NCBI GenBank assembly: GCA_013822585.1
Contig: PNKG01000003.1
Span: forward strand, 1-43,533
Length of the DNA stretch: 43,533 bases
Direction: 5' to 3'
Source: Opitutus sp.
GTDB lineage: Bacteria; Verrucomicrobiota; Verrucomicrobiia; Opitutales; Opitutaceae
Shown: positions 32,658 to 40,534 of the stretch, piece after piece
Numbering within the stretch: position 1 is the first letter of the stretch
Layout of the letters: each line of letters begins with the position of its first letter
Notes under the pieces: model-generated
What the model saw: only the letters and a program-made list of their open reading frames with translations
Database searches by the model: none
Told to the model about the DNA's origin: nothing
Translations under genes and position numbers: made by a program

Positions 32658-32689
32658 CTGAAGGACTGAAGAGCTGAAAGACTGAAACT
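32658..32689 (+). repeat. 8-nt tandem repeat array after hisG
   Basis: Four clean units: CTGAAGGA, CTGAAGAG, CTGAAAGA, CTGAAACT, starting 7 bp after the hisG stop. It is the best-preserved array of this family in the window and is the inverse of the one before hisG. Confidence 0.7.
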
Positions 32690-32775
32690 CCGGCCCGATC
32701 CTCCTCGCCCATGCCCCTCGTCTCCAGCCGCGATTGCCACCCCGTCGCCCGTCGCCGGGCAGAGGTCCGCGCATC

Positions 32776-34122
32776 ATGCCCACCGCACTCGACCAGCACC
32801 TCACGCTTCAGCCCTTCCCCGTGACTCCCCTCGTCTGGAAAAACCTCTCGCCCGCCCGCCGCGCCGCCGCCCTGCAGCGGCCCGCGCAAGCGGTGCGCCC
32901 CCAGGTCGCCGCCGCGGTCGCGCGCCTCGTCGCGCAGGTGCGCCGCGAGGGCGACGCCGCGCTCCGCCGCCTGACCGCGCGGTTCGACGGCGTCCGGCTC
33001 TCCGCGCTGCGCGTGAGCGAGGCCGAGTTCGCCGCCGCGGAGGCGGCGCTTTCGCCGGCCGACCGCGCCGCACTGCGCACGGCCTACCGCAACCTTCGGC
33101 GTTTCCACGCCGCCCAGCGCGCGGCTCCCGTGCGCCTCGAGACCACCCGGGGCGTCGTCTGCGCAAAGGTCTCGCGCCCCATCGGCCGCGTGGGCCTCTA
33201 CGTGCCGGGCGGCAGCGCGCCGCTGTTCTCGACCGCGCTGATGCTGGGCGTGCCGTCGCAACTGGCCGGCAACCCGGGGCGCGTGCTTTGCACACCGCCG
33301 GGCCCCGCCGGCCGCGTGAGCCCGTGGATCCTCTGCGCCGCACGGCTCTGCGGCATCGCCGACGTGTTCAAGGCCGGCGGCGCGCAGGCCATCGCCGCCT
33401 TGGCCTACGGCACCGCCACGATCCCGAAATGCGACAAGCTCTTCGGCCCCGGCAACGCCTTCGTCACCGAGGCCAAGCAGCTCGTCGCCCGCGACCCGGC
33501 CGGCGCGGCCATCGATCTGCCGGCCGGGCCCTCCGAGGTGATGGTCATCGCCGACCACACCGCCGATCCTGTCTTCGTCGCCGCGGACCTGCTCTCGCAG
33601 GCCGAGCACGGGCCGGATTCGCAGGTTGTGTTGGTGGCGTTGTCGGAAAAATTCGCCGCGCGGGTCTCCGCCGAGGTCGTGGCGCAACTCCGCCTCCTGC
33701 CACGCCGGGCCATCGCCGCCGCGGCCCTGCGGAAAAGCCGCGTCATCCTCGCCGCCTCGCGCGCCGAAGCGGCCGCGATTGCCAACCTCTATGCGCCCGA
33801 GCACCTGATCCTGCAGGTGGCAAACCCGCGCGCCCTCCTGCCGGAAATCACCGCCGCCGGCTCGGTGTTCGTCGGCGCGTGGACGCCCGAATCGCTCGGC
33901 GACTACGCGAGCGGCACCAACCACGTGCTGCCCACCTACGGCTGGGCGCGGGCCTACAGCGGTCTCGGCCTTTCCGACTTCCAGCGCTCCATGACCGTGC
34001 AGGAGGCGCGGCCACGCGGCCTGTGCCGCCTCGGCCCGGCCGTCGCCCGCCTCGCCGACGCCGAAGGCCTCGCCGCCCACCGCCGCGCCGTCACTGTCCG
34101 TCTGCAAAAACTCGCCCGATGA
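32776..34122 (+). CDS. hisD: Histidinol dehydrogenase
   Basis: A 448-residue zinc enzyme performing the last two oxidations, histidinol to histidine, with NAD+. Family blocks are RPIGRVGLYVPGGSAPLFSTALML, GGAQAIAALAYGTATIPKCDKLFGPGNAFVTEAKQ and DLPAGPSEVMVIAD. The zinc ligands are visible: Gln and His in LLSQAEHGPDSQ, Asp in ESLGDYASGTNHVLPTYG, and the late His in AHRRAVTVRL. The ATG at 32776 is taken; 42 upstream in-frame bases are Pro/Arg-rich. It is 125 bp after hisG. Confidence 0.95.
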   Translation: MPTALDQHLTLQPFPVTPLVWKNLSPARRAAALQRPAQAVRPQVAAAVARLVAQVRREGDAALRRLTARFDGVRLSALRVSEAEFAAAEAALSPADRAALRTAYRNLRRFHAAQRAAPVRLETTRGVVCAKVSRPIGRVGLYVPGGSAPLFSTALMLGVPSQLAGNPGRVLCTPPGPAGRVSPWILCAARLCGIADVFKAGGAQAIAALAYGTATIPKCDKLFGPGNAFVTEAKQLVARDPAGAAIDLPAGPSEVMVIADHTADPVFVAADLLSQAEHGPDSQVVLVALSEKFAARVSAEVVAQLRLLPRRAIAAAALRKSRVILAASRAEAAAIANLYAPEHLILQVANPRALLPEITAAGSVFVGAWTPESLGDYASGTNHVLPTYGWARAYSGLGLSDFQRSMTVQEARPRGLCRLGPAVARLADAEGLAAHRRAVTVRLQKLAR

Positions 34123-34164
34123 GCGCCTCCGCCTTTCTTTCCATCGCTCGGCTTCCCTCTGTCG

Positions 34165-34229
34165 CCGGGGTCGCTGACCCCGGTCTCCCTTCGAGTCGCG
34201 TCCACTCCGGGGTCGCTGACCCCGGCTAC
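34165..34229. repeat. Two REP-type palindromes between hisD and hisC
   Basis: Identical 19-mers CCGGGGTCGCTGACCCCGG occur at 34165-34183 and 34207-34225, spaced 42 bp. The second is followed by CTACA, giving a GTAG foot on the minus strand. They are direct repeats of self-complementary hairpins and fill the hisD-hisC gap. Confidence 0.75.
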
Positions 34230-34240
34230 ACCGATTTCCG

Positions 34241-35305
34241 ATGAAACCCATCGACTCCGTTCTCGCCCTTGTCCGCCCCGAGATCCTCGCGCTCACGCCC
34301 TACTCGTCGGCGCGCAAGGAATCATCCGGCGGACGCGTCTGGCTTGATGCGAACGAAAATCCCCTCACGCCGCACGCCGGCGCGCCGCGTCTCAACCGCT
34401 ATCCCGACCCGCAGCCGCCCGAGCTCATCGCCCGGCTCGCCTCGCTCTACGGCGTCGTGCCCGATCGCGTGCTCGTCACGCGCGGCTCCGACGAGGGCAT
34501 CGACCTGCTCCTGCGCGCCTTCTGCCGCGCCGGCCAGGATTCCATCGTCATCACGCCGCCGACCTACGGCATGTATGCCGTCGCCGCCGGCATCCAGGGC
34601 GCCGCCGTCCGCAGCGCCCCGCTCGAGCGCGACCAGGACTTCGCCCTCGATGTCGGCGCCGTGCTCGCGGCGGTCGACGCGTCGGTGAAGCTCGTTTTCC
34701 TCTGCTCGCCCAACAATCCCACCGGCCAGCTTCTCGCCTGCGACTCCGTGCGGCACGTCGTCGACGCGCTGGCCGGACGCGCCATCGTGGTCATCGACGA
34801 GGCCTACGGCGAGTTCGCCAGCGAGCCGAGCTTTGCCGGTGAATTGGCGGAGCGGCCGAACCTCGTCGTGCTGCGCACGCTCTCCAAGGCCTTCGGCCTG
34901 GCCGGCGCGCGCGTGGGCGCGACGCTTGCCACCCCCGAGCTGATCGCCGTGCTGAAAAAGATCATCGCGCCCTACCCGATCCCCACGCCGGTGGCGAACG
35001 CCGCGCTCGAGGCCTTGGCGCCGCACGCCATCGCGGCGGCCCGCCGTTCCGCGCTCGGATTGGTCGAGCAACGCCGACGGCTCGCGGCCGGCTTGGCCGA
35101 ACTGCCCGCCGTGAGGCGCGTGTGGCCGAGCGACGCCAATTTCCTTCTCGTCGAAGTCACCGACTCCGCCCGCGTGATGTCCGTCGCCCGCGCCGCGGGC
35201 CTCATCCTCCGCGACCGCAGCAAGGACGTCCCCAACACCGTCCGCATCACCGTCGGCTCGCCCGAAGAAACCGCCTTCGCCTTGGAGACCCTCGCCCGTG
35301 CGTAG
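34241..35305 (+). CDS. hisC: Histidinol-phosphate aminotransferase
   Basis: A 354-residue PLP-dependent class I/II aminotransferase converting imidazole acetol phosphate to histidinol phosphate. Visible are WLDANENPLTPHAG, VTRGSDEGIDLLLRAFCRAG, ITPPTYGMYAVAA, LCSPNNPTGQLL, the PLP-contact aspartate and tyrosine in VVIDEAYGEFA and the Schiff-base lysine in LRTLSKAFGLAGARVG. The ATG at 34241 is standard. The wording of several blocks is close to enterobacterial HisC. Confidence 0.95.
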   Translation: MKPIDSVLALVRPEILALTPYSSARKESSGGRVWLDANENPLTPHAGAPRLNRYPDPQPPELIARLASLYGVVPDRVLVTRGSDEGIDLLLRAFCRAGQDSIVITPPTYGMYAVAAGIQGAAVRSAPLERDQDFALDVGAVLAAVDASVKLVFLCSPNNPTGQLLACDSVRHVVDALAGRAIVVIDEAYGEFASEPSFAGELAERPNLVVLRTLSKAFGLAGARVGATLATPELIAVLKKIIAPYPIPTPVANAALEALAPHAIAAARRSALGLVEQRRRLAAGLAELPAVRRVWPSDANFLLVEVTDSARVMSVARAAGLILRDRSKDVPNTVRITVGSPEETAFALETLARA

Positions 35306-35374
35306 CCGCCGCGAACAATCCAACCGCGCGGCAGCGCGGGTCGGGCGAGTCCTCCGGACGAGCCGCTTGGCCTT

Positions 35375-35444
35375 GGGGGGCGCAGTCTTGCTACGCCCTT
35401 CGCTCGCTCGCGGCACCATTGGGGCGCAGCAAGATTGCGCCCCC
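35375..35444. repeat. Inverted REP-like pair between hisC and hisB
   Basis: GGGGCGCAGTCTTGCTACGCCC (35377-35398) and GGGGCGCAGCAAGATTGCGCC (35421 onward) are inverted copies of the GGGCGCAG hairpin family of 14508-14580, with a few substitutions. The GTAG foot has decayed in both, suggesting older, non-mobile copies. Confidence 0.7.
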
Positions 35445-35455
35445 ACCACGCTGGC

Positions 35456-36520
35456 ATGAAAAAACTCCTCTTCCTCGACCGCGACGGCACCCTGATCGAC
35501 GAACCCCCCGACCGGCAGGTCGACCGGCTCGACAAGTTCGCCCTCGAACCCGATGTCGTGCCGGCGTTGCGGCGCTTCGCCGAAGCCGGCTACACGTTCG
35601 TCCTGGTCACGAATCAGGACGGACTCGGCACACCCAGCTTCCGCGAAAGCGAATTCCGCCCGCTGCAGGACCTGCTGCTCCGCATCCTCGAGTCGCAGGG
35701 CATTCGCTTCGAGGCCGTCCGCATCTGCCCGCACACCGCCGCCGACCGCTGCGACTGCCGCAAGCCCAGGCCCGGCCTCGTGCTCGACTACCTGCGCGAC
35801 ACCGCGTGGGACCGCGGGGCCTCCGCCGTCATCGGCGACCGCGAAACCGACCTGCAACTCGCCGACGCGCTCGGCGTGCGCGGGCTGCGCTACGACCGCA
35901 AGGCCGGCGGCTGGTCCGCACTCGCGCGCCAGGTGCTCGACGCCCCGCGCAGAGCCACCGTCCGCCGCGAGACCAAGGAGACGAAGATCACCGTCTCGGT
36001 CGACCTCGACGCCCCGGGACCGGTGGCGCTCCGCACCGGCCTCGGCTTTTTCGACCACATGCTCGAACAGATCGCGCGCAACGCCGGCATCGCTCTCGAG
36101 ATCGCCTGCGAGGGCGACCTGCACATCGACGAGCACCACACCATCGAGGACACCGGCCTCGCCCTCGGCACCGCGCTGCGGCAGGCGCTCGGCGACAAAC
36201 GCGGCATCGGCCGCTACGGCTTCATCCTGCCGATGGACGAGGCCAAGGCCGAGGTTGCACTCGATCTCAGCGGGCGCGCCTGGTTGGTCTTCGACGCGCA
36301 ATTCCCGCGCGAGCGCGTCGGCGAGATGCCGACTGAAATGGTTTCGCACTTCTTCAAGTCGGTCAGCGACACCCTCGCCGCCACGCTCCACATGAAGGCC
36401 ACCGGCGACAACGCGCACCACATGGTCGAGGCGCTGTTCAAAGGCTTCGGCCGCGCCCTGCGCCCCGCCATCGCCCGCGGCACCGGCGGCGACATCCCCA
36501 GCTCGAAAGGCGTGTTATGA
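35456..36520 (+). CDS. hisB: Bifunctional histidinol-phosphatase / imidazoleglycerol-phosphate dehydratase
   Basis: A 354-residue fusion. The N-terminal HAD phosphatase (residues 1-165) has LLFLDRDGTLIDEPP with the DxD nucleophile, VTNQDGLGT, the zinc loop CPHTAADRCDCRKPRPG and IGDRETDLQLA. The C-terminal dehydratase has TGLGFFDHMLEQIA, HIDEHHTIEDTGLALGTAL and DNAHHMVEALFKGFGRAL. It catalyses two steps of histidine synthesis. Fused HisB(NB) is typical of gamma-proteobacteria and Bacteroidetes, and the ending SSKGVL equals the enterobacterial one. The ATG at 35456 is clear. Confidence 0.96.
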   Translation: MKKLLFLDRDGTLIDEPPDRQVDRLDKFALEPDVVPALRRFAEAGYTFVLVTNQDGLGTPSFRESEFRPLQDLLLRILESQGIRFEAVRICPHTAADRCDCRKPRPGLVLDYLRDTAWDRGASAVIGDRETDLQLADALGVRGLRYDRKAGGWSALARQVLDAPRRATVRRETKETKITVSVDLDAPGPVALRTGLGFFDHMLEQIARNAGIALEIACEGDLHIDEHHTIEDTGLALGTALRQALGDKRGIGRYGFILPMDEAKAEVALDLSGRAWLVFDAQFPRERVGEMPTEMVSHFFKSVSDTLAATLHMKATGDNAHHMVEALFKGFGRALRPAIARGTGGDIPSSKGVL

Positions 36521-36621
36521 ACGCGCGTCGATCGTCTTTCGTTCGCGCCGCCGGCGAACCGCAAAAACGCCAACCCCCGGCCTCCACGCACCAAGGAAGC
36601 CCTGAATGCCAAACTCGTCCG

Positions 36622-36673
36622 TTGGCGTTTGGCTCTTGGTGTTTCTCTGGGTCTTGGATGTTGGAGAGTGGAG
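36622..36673 (+). repeat. TTGG heptad array between hisB and hisH
   Basis: TTGG recurs at 36622, 36629, 36636, 36654 and 36661, with degenerate TGG at about 36648 and 36669, i.e. a period of about 7 nt. It lies in the 196-bp hisB-hisH gap, followed by a pyrimidine tract (CCTCTCACCCTCTCTTTCAC) leading to the hisH start. Confidence 0.55.
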
Positions 36674-36716
36674 TTGTTCTCCGATTTTTCCTCTCACCCT
36701 CTCTTTCACTCCCCTC

Positions 36717-37307
36717 ATGCTAGCCATCGTCGACAGCGGCGGCGCCAACATCGCCTCGGTGCGTTTCGCCCTCGAACGCCTCGGCGGGCGCGGCCAACTG
36801 ACGGCCGATCCGGCGGTCATCCGCGCGGCCGACCGCGTGATCCTGCCCGGCGTGGGCTCAGCCCCGGAAGGCATGAAGCGCCTGCACGCCAAGGGCCTGG
36901 TCGACTGCGTCCGCGCGCTCACCCAACCCGTGCTGGGCATCTGTCTCGGCATGCAGCTCCTCTTCGAGGCCTCCGCCGAAGGCGAAGTCCCGTCGCTCGG
37001 CCTGCTGCCCGGCCGCGTGGACCGCCTGCCGGAGTCTCCGGGCATCACGGTCCCGCACATGGGGTGGAACACGCTCGAAACCCTCCGCGCCACGCCCCTG
37101 CTCCGCGGCCTGCCGCCGGACGCCCGTTTCTACTTCGTGCACAGCTACGCCGCGCCGGTCACAGCGGACACCCTCGCCGCCGCGACCCACGGTGCCCGCT
37201 TTGCCGCCGTCGTGCAGCGCGGCAATATTTCCGGCGTGCAATTCCACCCCGAGCGCTCCGGCCCCGCCGGCGCGCAACTCCTCAAGAACTTCCTCACCCA
37301 CACCTGA
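36717..37307 (+). CDS. hisH: Imidazole glycerol phosphate synthase, glutamine amidotransferase subunit
   Basis: A 196-residue class I glutaminase that supplies ammonia to HisF. The nucleophile is Cys76 in LGICLGMQLLFE; the His-Glu pair is in GVQFHPERS; the oxyanion block is LPGVGSAPEGM and the interface segment VPHMGWNTLE. The ATG at 36717 (MLAIVDSGGAN) fits the family start. It forms a heterodimer with the hisF product encoded downstream. Confidence 0.95.
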   Translation: MLAIVDSGGANIASVRFALERLGGRGQLTADPAVIRAADRVILPGVGSAPEGMKRLHAKGLVDCVRALTQPVLGICLGMQLLFEASAEGEVPSLGLLPGRVDRLPESPGITVPHMGWNTLETLRATPLLRGLPPDARFYFVHSYAAPVTADTLAAATHGARFAAVVQRGNISGVQFHPERSGPAGAQLLKNFLTHT

Positions 37308-37320
37308 CGGCGGAACCCTT

Positions 37321-37339
37321 CATGCCGTAATACGGCATG
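37321..37339. promoter_or_regulatory. Perfect palindrome with TAATA centre in the hisH-hisA gap
   Basis: CATGCCGTAATACGGCATG is a perfect 19-bp inverted repeat, 14 bp after the hisH stop and 31 bp before the hisA ATG. Centre TAATA is shared with 6468-6490 and, as the complement, 30766-30790. As RNA it would be a hairpin at the hisA ribosome-loading region. Confidence 0.5.
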
Positions 37340-37369
37340 AACGCCGGGACCACTTCCCCCTGCCAGTTC

Positions 37370-38113
37370 ATGATCGTCTATCCCGCCATCGACCTGCGCC
37401 GCGGGCGCGTCGTGCGCCTGACCGAAGGCCGCTTCGAGGCCGAGACCGCCTACCACGACGACCCCGTCGCCGTCGCGCGCGGGTTCAAGGCCGCCGGCGC
37501 CGCCTGGCTGCACCTCGTCGATCTCGACGGGGCCAAAGATCCCACCCAGCGGCAGACGCGGCTCGTGGCCGAGATCGTCCGGGCCGCTGGCCTGCGCGTG
37601 CAATCCGGCGGCGGCGTCCGCGAGGAGGCGCACGTCCGTGCACTGCTCGACGCCGGCGTCGAGCGCGTGATCGTCGGCAGCCTCGCCGTGAAACAGCCGG
37701 CCCTCGTCGGCGCCTGGCTGGAGTCGTTCGGCCCGGAGAAGATCGTGCTCGCGCTGGATGTGCGCCTCGCCGCCGGCGTGCCGCTGATCGCCGTCGCCGG
37801 CTGGCAGGCCGACAGCGGCGTCACGCTCGACGCCACGCTCCGCACCTTCCTGCCGCGCGGGTTGCGCCACATTCTCTGCACCGATATCTCGCGCGACGGC
37901 AAGCTCACCGGCCCGAACTTCGCGCTTTACGCCGCGCTCCGGCGCGATTTTCCAACGCTCGCGGTGCAGGCGTCCGGCGGCGTGTCCTCGCTCGCCGACC
38001 TCCGCCGCCTCCAGGCGGAGGGCGCGCCCGGCGCCATCGTCGGCCGCGCGCTCTACGAAAACAGGTTCACCCTCAAGGAGGCATTGGCCGTCCCATCTTT
38101 CTCTGAATCGTGA
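37370..38113 (+). CDS. hisA: ProFAR isomerase (phosphoribosylformimino-5-aminoimidazole carboxamide ribotide isomerase)
   Basis: A 247-residue TIM barrel performing the Amadori rearrangement of ProFAR. Catalytic Asp is in [21 protein letters not shown] and the second Asp in [17 protein letters not shown]; phosphate-binding loops are [15 protein letters not shown] and [14 protein letters not shown]. The ATG at 37370 gives the usual MIVYPAID start; an earlier ATG at 37337 inside the palindrome would add 11 residues. Confidence 0.94.
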   Translation: MIVYPAIDLRRGRVVRLTEGRFEAETAYHDDPVAVARGFKAAGAAWLHLVDLDGAKDPTQRQTRLVAEIVRAAGLRVQSGGGVREEAHVRALLDAGVERVIVGSLAVKQPALVGAWLESFGPEKIVLALDVRLAAGVPLIAVAGWQADSGVTLDATLRTFLPRGLRHILCTDISRDGKLTGPNFALYAALRRDFPTLAVQASGGVSSLADLRRLQAEGAPGAIVGRALYENRFTLKEALAVPSFSES

Positions 38114-38129
38114 TCTCTGTCTTCTCCCC

Positions 38130-38166
38130 CATTCATCCGCGTTCCATCCTGCCAATCCTGAGATCG
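38130..38166 (+). repeat. Degenerate ATCCTG-type repeat in the hisA-hisF gap
   Basis: The stretch CATTCATCCGCGTTCCATCC followed by TGCCAATCCTG shows a loose period of about 9-11 nt around ATCC. It resembles decayed intergenic repeats of the same general kind as the GGACAC elements, but has no second copy in the window. Confidence 0.3.
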
Positions 38167-38208
38167 GGAAAGGCTTCCGCCCTTCCGCCCCCGCGCATGC
38201 TTCCGCTT

Positions 38209-38252
38209 CAGCCCTTCAGTTTTTCAGTCCTTCAGCCCTTCATTTCCCTCCC
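38209..38252 (-). repeat. 8-nt tandem repeat array directly before hisF
   Basis: Units CAGCCCTT, CAGTTTTT, CAGTCCTT, CAGCCCTT, CATTTCCC, then TCCC and the hisF ATG. Five units in strict 8-nt phase, in the same orientation relative to the gene as those before hisG and yebC. Confidence 0.7.
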
Positions 38253-39020
38253 ATGCTAGCCCGCCGCATCATCCCCTGCCTCGACGTCCGCGCCGGCCGC
38301 GTCGTCAAGGGCGTGCAGTTCCGCCAGCACGAGGACGTGGGCGACATCCTCGAACTGGCCCGGCGCTACCGCGACGCGGGCGCGGACGAGATCGTCTTCT
38401 ACGACATCACCGCGAGCAGCGACGGACGGACCGTGTCGGCCGACTGGGTGGAGAGCGTCGCGCGCGTGCTCGACGTGCCGTTCTGCGTCGCGGGCGGCAT
38501 CCGTTCCCTGGATGATGCGCGCCGCCTCCTGCACAGCGGCGCCGACAAGGTCTCGCTCAACTCCCCCGCGCTCGAAAACCCCGCGCTCGTCACCCGCCTC
38601 GCCGCCGAGTTCGGTTCGCAGGCCGTCGTCGTGGGCATCGATTCGCGGGCGGAGCACGGCGACTACTTCGTGAAGCAATACACCGGCGATCCGGACAAGA
38701 CCCGCGCCACGCGCTGGCGCACGGTCGACTGGGCCCGGGAGGCGCAGCGCCTCGGCGCGGGCGAGGTCGTGCTCAACTGCATGAATCAGGACGGCGTGCG
38801 CGGCGGCTACGATCTCGCGCAGCTCAAGCTCGTGCGCGCCGCGCTCACCATCCCGCTCGTCGCCTCGGGCGGCGCGGGCGCGCCGGAGCACTTCCGCGAT
38901 GTGTTCCGCGCCGCCGGCGTCGACGGCGCGCTCGCCGCGTCGGTTTTCCACAAAGGCACGATCCGCATTCCCGACCTGAAATCCTACCTCGCCCGCGAGG
39001 GCGTGTGCGTCCGCACCTGA
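38253..39020 (+). CDS. hisF: Imidazole glycerol phosphate synthase, cyclase subunit
   Basis: A 255-residue TIM barrel forming imidazole glycerol phosphate and AICAR using ammonia from HisH. Catalytic aspartates are in [19 protein letters not shown] and [35 protein letters not shown] and [14 protein letters not shown] are the conserved blocks. The insertion [20 protein letters not shown] is the enterobacterial-type HisF variant rather than the shorter IDAK form. Start and length are standard. Confidence 0.95.
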   Translation: MLARRIIPCLDVRAGRVVKGVQFRQHEDVGDILELARRYRDAGADEIVFYDITASSDGRTVSADWVESVARVLDVPFCVAGGIRSLDDARRLLHSGADKVSLNSPALENPALVTRLAAEFGSQAVVVGIDSRAEHGDYFVKQYTGDPDKTRATRWRTVDWAREAQRLGAGEVVLNCMNQDGVRGGYDLAQLKLVRAALTIPLVASGGAGAPEHFRDVFRAAGVDGALAASVFHKGTIRIPDLKSYLAREGVCVRT

Positions 39021-39031
39021 ACCCAGACCTC

Positions 39032-39124
39032 AACCACAAATGAACACCGATGGACACAGATCGAGGACGCGGCTTCGTTCGCTTTCTCCGTTCATCTGAG
39101 CGCATCTGTGTCCATCTGTGGTTT
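39032..39124. repeat. GGACACAGAT dispersed repeat, inverted pair in the hisF-hisIE gap
   Basis: AACCACAAATGAACACCGAT then GGACACAGAT (39032-39061) is mirrored by ATCTGTGTCCATCTGTGGTT (39104-39123), with a further unit TTCATCTGAGC before it. The same motif family lies at 10086-10117. Units recur about every 11-12 nt. It occupies almost the whole gap. Confidence 0.65.
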
Positions 39125-39134
39125 CTCCCCTCCG

Positions 39135-39749
39135 ATGAATTCTCTTCCGACTCTCGACTGGCAAAAGGGCGGCGGCCTCCTTCCCGCCATCGTCCAGGAT
39201 GCCGACACCCAACAGGTGCTGATGCTCGGCTACATGAACGCCGCGGCGCTCGAGCAGACGCTCGCGACGAAGCGCGTGACGTTCTTCTCGCGCGCGAAGA
39301 GCCGCCCGTGGGTGAAAGGCGAGACGTCCGGGCACTACCTCGATCTCGTCAATGTGGAGGCCGACTGCGACGCGGACGCCCTGCTCGTGCGGGCGCGACC
39401 GAACGGCCCGACGTGCCATCGGGGCACCTGCAGCTGCTTCGGCGAGGGCGGCGCGAGCGGCGTCGGCTTCCTCGCCGAACTCGAGCGCCTCGTGACGCAG
39501 CGCATCGCCTCCGGCGACGAAAAGAGCTACACGGCCAAGCTCGTCCGCGAGGGCGTGAGGCGCGTGGCGCAGAAGGTCGGCGAGGAGGGCGTGGAAACGG
39601 CGCTCGCCGCCACCGCGGGCGACCACGCTGAACTCGCCGGCGAAGCGGCCGACCTGCTCTACCACCTCATCGTGCTGCTGCGCGCCAAGGGCCTCACGCT
39701 CGGCGACGCGCTCGCGGTCTTGGAAAAACGCCACGCGGCGAAGAAATAG
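39135..39749 (+). CDS. hisIE: Bifunctional phosphoribosyl-AMP cyclohydrolase / phosphoribosyl-ATP pyrophosphatase
   Basis: A 204-residue fusion catalysing steps two and three of histidine synthesis. The cyclohydrolase half has LPAIVQDADTQQVLMLGYMN, FFSRAKSRPWVKGETSGHYLDL, the zinc cysteines in DCDADALLV and CHRGTCSCF. The pyrophosphohydrolase half (from about residue 110) has SYTAKLVREGVRRVAQKVGEEGVETALAA and AADLLYHLIVLL. The fusion is common in enterobacteria. The ATG at 39135 is preceded by TTCTCCCCTCCG, a pyrimidine tract. Last gene of the operon. Confidence 0.95.
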   Translation: MNSLPTLDWQKGGGLLPAIVQDADTQQVLMLGYMNAAALEQTLATKRVTFFSRAKSRPWVKGETSGHYLDLVNVEADCDADALLVRARPNGPTCHRGTCSCFGEGGASGVGFLAELERLVTQRIASGDEKSYTAKLVREGVRRVAQKVGEEGVETALAATAGDHAELAGEAADLLYHLIVLLRAKGLTLGDALAVLEKRHAAKK

Positions 39750-39763
39750 TCGGTTCACGATAA

Positions 39764-39859
39764 TGTAGGGCGTGGTCTCCCGACCCCGCCGGTATCGGCC
39801 GCGAGAGCGCGCGAAAAGCCCGAGAAGAAGGAGGCGGGGTCGGGAGACCCCACCCTACA
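39764..39859. repeat. Inverted REP pair after hisIE (same family as the RAYT pair)
   Basis: TGTAGGGCGTGGTCTCCCGA (39764 onward) and the inverse ending GAGACCCCACCCTACA at 39859 are 27-nt copies differing at only a few bases. Both keep the TGTAGGG head and the GC hairpin of the 1082/1657 pair. They lie between convergent hisIE and the YceI gene, with no transposase between them. Confidence 0.8.
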
Positions 39860-39901
39860 GTGTTTGCGGAGGTGCGTTGAGGGGTCGCGCGCCCTTTTCG
39901 C

Positions 39902-40468
39902 TCAGTCTTCCTTCGGGGCCGGCAGCTCCGCGACCATCTGGAAGCGCACGCGCACGTTGGGGTCGACCTTGAGCACGCCCATCCTGCGGATGGCCTTCAG
40001 CCCCCAGGTGCGATAGTCGACCGTGACCTCGCCCCTGATCGTGTAGCCGCGGCCGGCGCGGGTCACGTTGACGGGGAATTCGACGCGCTCGGTGACGCCG
40101 TGGAAGGTGAGCTTGCCGTTGGCCTGGCCCTGACCGTCGGGAGCGAGCGCGAGCACGCCGAGTTCGAACAGACCCGCGGCGTCGGCGCTGCCGAGCCATT
40201 CCATCATGTGGTGGTCCCGCTTCTCCTCGCCCGTCTTCAGGTCGGCAAATCGGAAGTCGAACCTGGCGCTTTTGATCTTGTTCGCCGGGTCGACGCCGAT
40301 CGCCGCCTGGAACTTGTCCAGCCGCCCGGTGAACGAGCCAACGGTGGCTTTAACGTCGACGTCGACGAAGGACTTCTCGCGGTCGATTTTCAGTGCTTGG
40401 TCTGCCGCGAACAGCGACGAAACGGCCAGCAGCGCGAACATCACGGGGAGCGGGCGGAGCGCTTTCAT
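39902..40468 (-). CDS. YceI-family periplasmic protein
   Basis: A 188-residue exported protein with a signal peptide (MKALRPLPVMFALLAVSSLFA) and a YceI lipocalin-like barrel: LKIDREKSFVDVDVKATVGSFTGRLDKFQ, SARFDFRFADLKTGEEKRDHHMMEWL, GKLTFHGVTERVEFPVNV and a final VRVRFQMVAEL. YceI proteins bind isoprenoid-like lipids; several are induced by stress. Start at 40468 chosen; 40480 is possible. Divergent from the Mpo1-like gene. Confidence 0.87.
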   Translation of the reverse strand: MKALRPLPVMFALLAVSSLFAADQALKIDREKSFVDVDVKATVGSFTGRLDKFQAAIGVDPANKIKSARFDFRFADLKTGEEKRDHHMMEWLGSADAAGLFELGVLALAPDGQGQANGKLTFHGVTERVEFPVNVTRAGRGYTIRGEVTVDYRTWGLKAIRRMGVLKVDPNVRVRFQMVAELPAPKED

Positions 40469-40534
40469 GGGGTGCACCATGCCGATCCGCGGCGGCAGCG
40501 CAAATCCGCAGTCGCTTCGCGCGCAGGGATGCGT

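Noticed and set aside
34165-34225. Two identical 19-mers 42 bp apart considered as a CRISPR-like start
   Set aside because: Only two copies, each a perfect palindrome with REP-like foot, and no further repeats or cas genes.
32140-34296. 718-codon minus-strand frame antisense to hisG/hisD
   Set aside because: Shadow of the GC-rich his genes; composition is low-complexity and no domain is recognisable.
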